DNA of 64,000 nt. It comes from Wylensekiella montiformis. GTDB lineage: Bacteria; Bacillota; Negativicutes; Selenomonadales; Selenomonadaceae. The notes under the pieces were generated by a model, which was given only the letters and a program-made list of their open reading frames with translations, had not been told where the DNA came from and searched no databases. Within the stretch, counting starts at the first letter, position 1. Every line of letters begins with the position of its first letter. A program made the translations under genes and the position numbers. The stretch covers positions 1 to 64,000 of the forward strand of contig NZ_VUNL01000004.1 of NCBI RefSeq assembly GCF_009697385.1. Reading direction: 5' to 3'. Positions 59,397 through 64,000 of this stretch are shown here, piece after piece.

Positions 59397-60230
59397 ATGT
59401 CTGGTTACAAAATCAAACCTTGGGAAGAGCTTACCATCACTGATGACTACATGTTCAAACTGGTAATGCGGCACAAGCGTTTTTGTAAACGCCTTATCGA
59501 AAAGATCCTTAACATCAGGATCAAGGACATCCACTACCTCGAAGAAGAAAAATCCTTCAAATTCAAATACGACAGCAAGGGCATCCGCCTTGACGTCTAC
59601 GTCGAAGGCGACGACACCATATACGACATCGAAATGCAGGTACGGAACTACGGCGACCAGGAACTCGCCTACCGCAGCCGCTACTACCAATCCATGATTG
59701 ATATGGACTCTTTAGCCCGTGGCGCACTCTACAAGGAACTGCGCCCTTCCATAATCATCTTCCTCTGCCCCTTTGCTCTTTTCGATAAAGAGCGCCATAT
59801 CTACACTTTCCGTAACATCTGCCGCGAAGATAAAACACTGGAACTCCACGACGGAGCCACAAAAATATTCCTCAGCAGCCAAGGCCGCGCCAATGACGTC
59901 GCCCCAGATGTAAAAGCCTTCCTCGACTACATGAACGGCCTGCCCGCAGCGGACGACTTCATCAAAGAAATCGACGCTTGCATCAACGAAACAAAAACCA
60001 ACCACGAAGAAAGGGTGAGTTACATGACCTACGAAATGAAAATGCGCGAAGCCCACGACGACGGCCGCGCTGAAGGACGTGCCGAGGGCGAACGCAACAT
60101 GGAAATAACCATTGTAAAACGCATGCTCTTAAAACACAAAACCTTAAACGAAATTATCGACGCAGTTGATTGGCCCAAAGAGCGCCTTATCTCCTTCGCC
60201 AAGGAAAACGGCCTCCCCTTCTCTGAATAA
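59397..60230 (+). CDS. Rpn-family PD-(D/E)XK nuclease (PDDEXK_2), tail type A
   Basis: Recombination-promoting nuclease/transposase-like family, 277 residues. The core (about 1-200) has the family start KPWEELTITDDYMFKLVM, catalytic Asp66 (GIRLDVYV), Glu79 and Gln81 (YDIEMQV), and the LYKELRPSIIIFLCPF segment. Then come a conserved junction MTYEMKMREAHDDGRAEGRAEG (residues 210-231) and a 44-residue tail unlike that of the second copy (ends NGLPFSE). ATG 59397 has AAGGAG 8 nt upstream. An internal ATG (60024) with AAGG 9 nt upstream could give a 68-residue C-terminal protein, by analogy with RpnS of E. coli. Confidence 0.88.
   Translation: MSGYKIKPWEELTITDDYMFKLVMRHKRFCKRLIEKILNIRIKDIHYLEEEKSFKFKYDSKGIRLDVYVEGDDTIYDIEMQVRNYGDQELAYRSRYYQSMIDMDSLARGALYKELRPSIIIFLCPFALFDKERHIYTFRNICREDKTLELHDGATKIFLSSQGRANDVAPDVKAFLDYMNGLPAADDFIKEIDACINETKTNHEERVSYMTYEMKMREAHDDGRAEGRAEGERNMEITIVKRMLLKHKTLNEIIDAVDWPKERLISFAKENGLPFSE
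60024..60230 (+). CDS. Possible RpnS-like product from an internal start in rpn gene 1
   Basis: In frame with the Rpn gene, an ATG (60024) is preceded by GAAAGGGTGAG; the 68-residue product begins MTYEMKMREAHDDG. The same Shine-Dalgarno-plus-start block initiates the free-standing ORF at 60711, which argues that the block works in translation. Published E. coli work shows RpnS made from inside rpn genes inhibits the full-length toxin. Not proven here. Confidence 0.45.
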   Translation: MTYEMKMREAHDDGRAEGRAEGERNMEITIVKRMLLKHKTLNEIIDAVDWPKERLISFAKENGLPFSE

Positions 60231-60252
60231 CGAAACATGATACACAGCTAAT
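60231..60252 (+). pseudogene. Left part of a tail-B relic (interrupted)
   Basis: Resembles the DNA 62987-63006 inside the tail of rpn gene 2 (ACATG...ACAGCTAAT), and stops at the AAT where the XRE segment begins. The right part resumes at 60608. Confidence 0.55.
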
Positions 60253-60272
60253 TTACACAAAGAAGGATTACC

Positions 60273-60605
60273 ATGTCCCGTTTTAAAGAGCTTCGCAAAA
60301 AAATTGGCCTTACACAAGAAGAACTGATTGAGCAATTCAATTTAAACTATGGCAAAAGATATACTCCTGCGGCAATTTCTCAATTTGAAAACGACAAACG
60401 AATCCCCGAGACACATTCACTAGCAGATTTTGCAAATTTTTTCGGTGTGTCCATAGAATACCTGCTGGGACGCGAAAGCCCCATTCCCTCGATTCAGTTG
60501 TGCCCTGAGGAAGAGGAACTCATAAGGGCCTATCGCCGCGCCCCAGCGAATATTACCGTCGCGATTAGCAAACTACTTGAACCATACAGCAAGGATGACG
60601 CTTAA
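60273..60605 (+). CDS. XRE-family helix-turn-helix regulator
   Basis: A 110-residue DNA-binding protein. The N-terminal helix-turn-helix domain (about 1-66) is FKELRKKIGLTQEEL...TPAAISQFENDKRIP...SLADFANFFGVSIEYLLGR. The C-terminal part (about 70-110) is unrecognised and acidic. AAGG 6-7 nt upstream of the ATG. Its DNA interrupts a relic of an Rpn tail (see 60231-60252 and 60608-60669), so it looks like a later insertion or cassette. It may control the rpn genes or be unrelated. Confidence 0.85.
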   Translation: MSRFKELRKKIGLTQEELIEQFNLNYGKRYTPAAISQFENDKRIPETHSLADFANFFGVSIEYLLGRESPIPSIQLCPEEEELIRAYRRAPANITVAISKLLEPYSKDDA

Positions 60606-60607
60606 AC

Positions 60608-60669
60608 AATCATGAAATACACACATCTTTCCGCCGAACACATCACTGAACTTGCTAAGACGCTATAAT
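60608..60669 (+). pseudogene. Right part of a tail-B relic
   Basis: Nearly identical to the 3' end of rpn gene 2 (63004-63064): codes IMKYTHLSAEHITELAKTL then stop. It follows AAT at 60608-60610, repeating the AAT at 60250-60252. Has no start of its own. Confidence 0.8.
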
Positions 60670-60710
60670 ATTCTTATCAATAAATAGGAGCCTGAGAAAG
60701 GGTGAGCTAC

Positions 60711-60902
60711 ATGACCTACGAAATGAAAATGCGCGAAGCCCACGACGACGGCCGCGCTGAAGGACGTGCCGAGGGACGTGCCGAGGGATTACTCGTTGCC
60801 ATCCGCAACCTTATGGCCGCACAATATCTAACCGCTCTGGAAGCCATGGACATCCTCGCCCTTCCTGAAGATACCAAGAAAACACTACTGCCACAAATAT
60901 AA
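60711..60902 (+). CDS. Free-standing RpnS-like tail protein, tail type C
   Basis: A 63-residue protein beginning MTYEMKMREAHDDG followed by three GRAEG repeats, as in the C-terminal junction of the rpn genes, and then a tail unlike A or B (ends DTKKTLLPQI). It has its own AAAGG site (60698-60703) and a terminator at 60931-60965. No nuclease core is upstream, only the tail-B relic. By analogy with RpnS of E. coli it could be a free inhibitor of Rpn nucleases. The GRAEG region is encoded by two perfect 12-bp units (60762-60785), prone to slippage. It may alternatively be a remnant. Confidence 0.55.
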   Translation: MTYEMKMREAHDDGRAEGRAEGRAEGLLVAIRNLMAAQYLTALEAMDILALPEDTKKTLLPQI

Positions 60903-60930
60903 CCCAGGCTAAAAACATCCAGCCTCAAAT

Positions 60931-60965
60931 AGTCCAAGCCGCATCATGCGGCTTGGACTGTTTTC
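60931..60965 (+). terminator. Rho-independent terminator after the tail-C protein
   Basis: AGTCCAAGCCGC pairs with GCGGCTTGGACT, followed by TGTTTTC. Confidence 0.75.
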
Positions 60966-61015
60966 GTGTGCTTCTAATTTTTATTCCCCCCCGCCTATGT
61001 CCAACAGATAATATA

Positions 61016-61062
61016 CCCATCTTTCCGCCGACCGCATCGCCGAGCTGGCTAAGACTCTATAA
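61016..61062 (+). pseudogene. Second relic of tail B
   Basis: Codes HLSADRIAELAKTL then stop, as in the end of rpn gene 2, after a non-coding stretch. Base changes relative to gene 2 are more numerous than in the first relic, so it is older or from a different source. Confidence 0.7.
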
Positions 61063-61065
61063 AAT

Positions 61066-61103
61066 AAAATGAGGATAATCGCCCGGTTATCCTCATTTTA
61101 TTT
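61066..61103. terminator. Bidirectional terminator between Rpn tail relic and DUF2335 gene
   Basis: A perfect 13-bp inverted repeat (AAAATGAGGATAA with TTATCCTCATTTT) with T-runs on both strands; it ends both the plus-strand Rpn transcript and the minus-strand DUF2335 pair. Confidence 0.87.
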
Positions 61104-61178
61104 CTAGAATATATTAAGCTATTTTGCGATTATCGCATAGGCCGCATTTTCAAGCAACAACGGATAAATACTTTCCGC

Positions 61179-61619
61179 TTACATAGCACTATCACTGCCT
61201 CTAGGATTACGACCTTGAATAAACGCTCCCACTACAGCCACCAAACCAGTTCCACCAATAACCGTTCCTGCAATAGCATGATCGGTATATATCAAAACAA
61301 TCGCTCCGATCTCTGCAATCAGGGAAAACACAAAGGCAAACACCAACCCCCATATGCTATCACGCGAAATAATCTTTAGCTCTTGCATCTCACGGCGCTG
61401 ACGATGTTCACTTTGCCTTTCTGCCATCTTTAATATCCTATCCCCAGCCCCGGGGACTGCAAATTCATACCCTTGAAACTCCTCTGCACTAGGTAACGGA
61501 CCACTAACCTGCTTCCGCATTATAGCCACAAGATGTTTCTCTTCCGAGGATAACCCTTGCTCTTTTTCCTGCTCAAGACTATTATCAGACAACCCATTAC
61601 CTTTTTGTTGACCCTTCAT
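61179..61619 (-). CDS. DUF2335 membrane protein
   Basis: A 146-residue protein: charged N-terminal part with GPLPSAEEFQGYEFAVPGAGDRILKMAERQSEHR (signature of DUF2335, about 39-72) and two membrane helices (about 88-125). Function is unknown. It overlaps the upstream small gene by 23 bases, so they are cotranscribed and probably coupled. The pair has a promoter at 61868-61897 on the minus strand, opposite to the rpn genes on both sides. Confidence 0.75.
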   Translation of the reverse strand: MKGQQKGNGLSDNSLEQEKEQGLSSEEKHLVAIMRKQVSGPLPSAEEFQGYEFAVPGAGDRILKMAERQSEHRQRREMQELKIISRDSIWGLVFAFVFSLIAEIGAIVLIYTDHAIAGTVIGGTGLVAVVGAFIQGRNPRGSDSAM

Positions 61620-61806
61620 AGTCTCTCATCGCCCTCCGAATCTCCATGCCAATTGTATTCCAATCAGATGCTAAGGCCTGCCCGTCCGACACTTCATTCA
61701 ACCGACTAAGCCTCGACTCCCTTAACGATACTGGGGAGAACATCCCCCTCACTCCATTTACAAACAACCTAACAGTCTTATGCTCATGAAACATAGTCTT
61801 GGACAT
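61597..61806 (-). CDS. Small partner protein of the DUF2335 gene
   Basis: A 69-residue hydrophilic protein, beginning SKTMFHEHKTVRLFVNG and with a C-terminal DWNTIGMEIRRAMRDYE helix. Short proteins ending in a similar DWxxIGxxxRxAM pattern are, to my knowledge, found upstream of DUF2335 genes, but no function is known. The ATG at 61806 has GGGGAG 4-5 nt upstream; a start eight codons earlier lacks one. The overlap of reading frames with its partner suggests a two-component unit. Confidence 0.55.
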   Translation of the reverse strand: MSKTMFHEHKTVRLFVNGVRGMFSPVSLRESRLSRLNEVSDGQALASDWNTIGMEIRRAMRDYEGSTKR

Positions 61807-61867
61807 TATTCTCCCCTTCCTTCTATACACTAATTTAATACCATAGTATATATACCTTCTCAGACAT

Positions 61868-61897
61868 ATTATAATCTTCAGCAGTATTAAGCGTCAA
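61868..61897 (-). promoter_or_regulatory. Promoter of the DUF2335 pair
   Basis: On the minus strand, TTGACG (61892-61897), 18-nt spacer, TATAAT (61868-61873). Confidence 0.65.
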
Positions 61898-61940
61898 GTA
61901 CGCTTAGTATTATGCACTACTTATATAAGCCCAAGCTACT

Positions 61941-62103
61941 GACACGAAGATAAAACGTTGGAACTCCATGACGGAGCCATAAAAATATTCCTCAGCAGCC
62001 AAAGAAAGCCAATGACATAGCCCCGGACGTAAAAGCCTTCCTCGACTACATGAACGGCCTGCCCGCAGCCGGCGACTTCATCAAAGAGATGGCGCAGAAC
62101 TTG
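61941..62103 (+). pseudogene. Fragment of an Rpn-family gene upstream of rpn gene 2
   Basis: Corresponds to the coding stretch for REDKTLELHDGATKIFLSSQ through AFLDYMNGLPAAGDFIKE of rpn genes, but with a stop and a frameshift (the reading REDKTLELHDGA is followed by TAA). Extends further 5' than the copy at 59130, showing that the same older gene lies behind both repeats. Confidence 0.8.
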
Positions 62104-62949
62104 TTATTCCCCCATGTATACATGAATATTATATAGAATTTATGTTCTATTTGTAGTAAAATAAAGACATGAGGAACGCCTGTTTTTTATATAATGTTAT
62201 TCTTTGTCACCATCGTTCATGATATAATATAAGAGAGGAGTGCCGGATATGTCTGGTTACAAAATCAAACCTTGGGAAGAGCTTACCATCACTGATGACT
62301 ACATGTTCAAACTGGTAATGCGGCACAAGCGTTTTTGTAAACGCCTTATCGAAAAGATCCTTAACATCAGGATCAAGGACATCCACTACCTCGAAGAAGA
62401 AAAATCCTTCAAATTCAAATACGACAGCAAGGGCATCCGCCTTGACGTCTACGTCGAGGGCGACGACACCATATACGACATCGAAATGCAGGTATGGAAC
62501 TACGGCGACCAGGAACTAGCCTACCGCAGCCGCTACTACCAATCCATGATCGATATGGACTCTTTGGCCCGCGGCGCACTCTACAAAGAACTGCGCCCTT
62601 CCATAATCATCTTCCTCTGCCCCTTTGCTCTTTTCGATAAAGAGCGCCATATCTACACTTTCCGCAACATCTGCCGCGAAGATAAAACGCTGGAACTCCA
62701 CGACGGAGCCACAAAAATATTCCTCAGCAGTCAGGGCAAAGCCAACGACGTAGCCCCAGATGTAAAAGCCTTCCTAGACTACATGAACGGCCTGCCCGCA
62801 GCGGACGACTTCATCAAAGAAATCGACGCCTGCATCACGGAAACGAAAACCAATCACGAAGAAAGGGTGAGCTACATGACCTACGAAATGAAAATGCGCG
62901 AAGCCCACGACGACGGCCGCGCCGAAGGACGTGCTGAAGGTGAACGCAA
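61982..62949 (+). repeat. 968-bp direct repeat, copy B (rpn gene 2 and its 5' region)
   Basis: Pairs with 59130-60097. Start and end offsets relative to the ATG are identical (267 bp upstream). Differences include Arg83 to Trp and Arg164 to Lys in the proteins. Confidence 0.9.
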
Positions 62950-63064
62950 AAATCAGGAACAAACCGCCCTCGATATGTTACGTGACAACATGGACATACA
63001 GCTAATCATGAAATACACACATCTTTCCGCCGAACGCATCGCGGAACTTGCTAAAACACTATAA
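62249..63064 (+). CDS. Rpn-family PD-(D/E)XK nuclease (PDDEXK_2), tail type B
   Basis: A 271-residue paralogue of the protein at 59397, almost identical through residue about 230 including catalytic Asp66, Glu79 and Gln81, then with a different 39-residue tail (KNQEQTALDM...LAKTL). Tail B is the one left as relics at 60608-60669 and 61016-61062. ATG 62249 has GAGAGGAG upstream; -10 TATAAT lies at 62223-62228. An internal ATG at 62876, with GAAAGGGTGAG upstream, would give a 62-residue RpnS-like protein. Terminated by the hairpin at 63077-63115. Confidence 0.88.
   Translation: MSGYKIKPWEELTITDDYMFKLVMRHKRFCKRLIEKILNIRIKDIHYLEEEKSFKFKYDSKGIRLDVYVEGDDTIYDIEMQVWNYGDQELAYRSRYYQSMIDMDSLARGALYKELRPSIIIFLCPFALFDKERHIYTFRNICREDKTLELHDGATKIFLSSQGKANDVAPDVKAFLDYMNGLPAADDFIKEIDACITETKTNHEERVSYMTYEMKMREAHDDGRAEGRAEGERKNQEQTALDMLRDNMDIQLIMKYTHLSAERIAELAKTL
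62876..63064 (+). CDS. Possible RpnS-like product from an internal start in rpn gene 2
   Basis: Same internal ribosome site as in rpn gene 1; product of 62 residues consisting of the GRAEG junction and tail B. Evidence is only the conserved Shine-Dalgarno and the analogy with E. coli RpnS. Confidence 0.45.
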   Translation: MTYEMKMREAHDDGRAEGRAEGERKNQEQTALDMLRDNMDIQLIMKYTHLSAERIAELAKTL

Positions 63065-63076
63065 TATCCCCCAACC

Positions 63077-63115
63077 AAAAGAGCCTGACCATCATATCTA
63101 TGGTCAGGCTCTTTT
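63077..63115. terminator. Bidirectional terminator between rpn gene 2 and the heparinase-like gene
   Basis: AAAAGAGCCTGACCAT pairs with ATGGTCAGGCTCTTTT (7-nt loop), with T-runs on both strands. Confidence 0.9.
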
Positions 63116-63142
63116 TCATATTCCCATCAATCAGCCACAATT

Positions 63143-64000
63143 TTACAGCTTTAACAACTTCCCATATCCATTAGAAAATACTCCTGGATTCTTCCAACGT
63201 TTTAAATTCACTCCATAATCCGTGACTACAATACCATCAGAACAAATCTCCACCACCCGCCAAACTGGAGTTCCAAATCCATTATGACGCATAATGATGC
63301 CATCACGACCAATATATAACACTTGTGCCTTTGTTCTGTCCTTCTTTATGGAGAAAAGTCCTTTCTGCCCATCAACCCATTCATTTTGCTCTATGCCAGA
63401 CATCGGCTGCGGCGTAAAATGCATCGCCGTTCCACGGAATTTATTTCGCATAACTGGATCAGGCGTATAAAGATAACTTCCCGGATCAGCAATAATCGTT
63501 TTCCCATCCAAAGTTAATGTCAACGACAACTGATCATTGTGTGAATGTCCTCCACCGCCATTTTGCCCCACTTCGCCGCAACGAACAATTAAATGCAATC
63601 TGTCAGATTTCCATATATAAAGCCCCATGCCCGTATACGCATAAACATGTAAATTTAACAGTAAATTTACCTGCTCATCAGCAATGTGATACACATTTTC
63701 TCTACCACTATCCGAGCAAGCATCACATAAATGCTTCCGCACCTCGTGTAAATCACCAGCATTTTTCACTTCCTGCATATCATCTGCAAACGGAAGCAAT
63801 TCACGATATGATAAAACATCCTCATGATTCTGCATATCCTCATCATAATACACATCATCTACTAATTGCTGATGGGCAAGATTCTGATAACGTTCATAAG
63901 CCTCGGCTTTTGTCAATTTATGATATCGCGGTGCCAATTTGAAAAAATGACCGCTATCAGCATCACCTATCTGCTGTAACACGCCATCGATTGAACATTT
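63143..64000 (-). CDS. Heparinase II/III-like protein, 5' end beyond the window
   Basis: The 285 codons present (plus stop) are the C-terminal part; the frame is open to the right edge, so the start lies outside. The region GHSHNDQLSLTLTLDGK (about 151-167 of the visible part), IIADPGSYLYTPDP and RGTAMHFTP match the heparinase II/III beta-sandwich domain, in which the first His and the DP-G-Y segment lie near the active site. Such proteins are common in polysaccharide biosynthesis or degradation loci. Codon usage is AT-richer than in the core part of the window. Confidence 0.8.
   Translation of the reverse strand, partial: KCSIDGVLQQIGDADSGHFFKLAPRYHKLTKAEAYERYQNLAHQQLVDDVYYDEDMQNHEDVLSYRELLPFADDMQEVKNAGDLHEVRKHLCDACSDSGRENVYHIADEQVNLLLNLHVYAYTGMGLYIWKSDRLHLIVRCGEVGQNGGGGHSHNDQLSLTLTLDGKTIIADPGSYLYTPDPVMRNKFRGTAMHFTPQPMSGIEQNEWVDGQKGLFSIKKDRTKAQVLYIGRDGIIMRHNGFGTPVWRVVEICSDGIVVTDYGVNLKRWKNPGVFSNGYGKLLKL

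Larger units (their letters stand above)
59130..60097 (+). repeat. 968-bp direct repeat, copy A (rpn gene 1 and its 5' region)
   Basis: Matches 61982-62949 with no visible insertion or deletion and only scattered base changes. It begins in a relic of an older Rpn gene, includes the promoter region and the conserved 5' part of rpn gene 1, and stops exactly after the GRAEG-coding repeat where the two tails diverge. Confidence 0.9.

Noticed and set aside
59397-60230. Calling the rpn genes insertion-sequence transposases
   Set aside because: The family is sometimes named transposase, but no terminal inverted repeats or target duplications flank the genes, and the repeat ends inside the coding sequence, so they are not treated as mobile elements.
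60762-60785. Short tandem repeats as a possible CRISPR array
   Set aside because: Only two adjacent 12-bp units inside a coding sequence; no spacers and no cas genes anywhere in the window.

Overview
The window looks like chromosomal DNA of an anaerobic, GC-rich member of the Firmicutes, most likely a Selenomonas/Mitsuokella-like Negativicute. This rests on the gene repertoire (NADH:ferredoxin Rnf complex, eukaryote-type hexokinase, mannose-family PTS with a sigma-54 LevR-type activator, TAXI-TRAP transporter, and Firmicutes gene orders secG-est-rnr-smpB and yycJ-htrA-rlmH). Genus is inference only. Most genes lie on the minus strand with well-formed Shine-Dalgarno sites 7-9 nt from the start, and many transcription units end in textbook hairpin-plus-T terminators.

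Layout. 1-400: leader and tandem promoters of an rRNA operon that runs off the left edge. 401-13722: housekeeping genes (NDH-2, RpoN, hexokinase, ABC-F ATPase, M18 aminopeptidase, CNNM/CorC protein, DEAD-box helicase, topoisomerase III, DUF1232). 13810-15230: a monocistronic diaminopimelate decarboxylase on the plus strand. 15340-20154: three tandem paralogous membrane diguanylate cyclases. 20223-27080: phosphofructokinase, a mannose-family PTS operon behind a near-perfect -24/-12 promoter, and its LevR-like activator, which with rpoN (2077-3441) forms a complete sigma-54 circuit. 27210-35643: secreted protein, CopA fused to a CopZ domain plus CsoR with two operators, HD-GYP protein, vWA/MoxR pair and a secreted TPR protein. 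35882-48480: tRNA-Thr(CGT), orphan CheB, amino acid permease, smpB-rnr-est-secG, sugar isomerase-like protein and a TAXI-TRAP locus. 48506-54022: rseC-like gene and rnfCDGEAB. 54268-58966: PBP2 and yycJ-htrA-rlmH.

58967-63120 is a lower-GC accessory region and is the most interesting part. It holds two Rpn-family PD-(D/E)XK nuclease genes inside a 968-bp direct repeat. The two proteins are almost identical up to a GRAEG repeat and then have unrelated C-terminal tails. Between them lie a stand-alone tail protein with its own Shine-Dalgarno (RpnS-like), two relics of the second gene's tail, an XRE regulator gene that appears inserted into one relic, a DUF2335 pair, and fragments of further Rpn genes. 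The arrangement suggests a tail-exchanging nuclease/inhibitor array, possibly a phage-defence locus. From 63143 to the right edge is a partial heparinase II/III-like gene.
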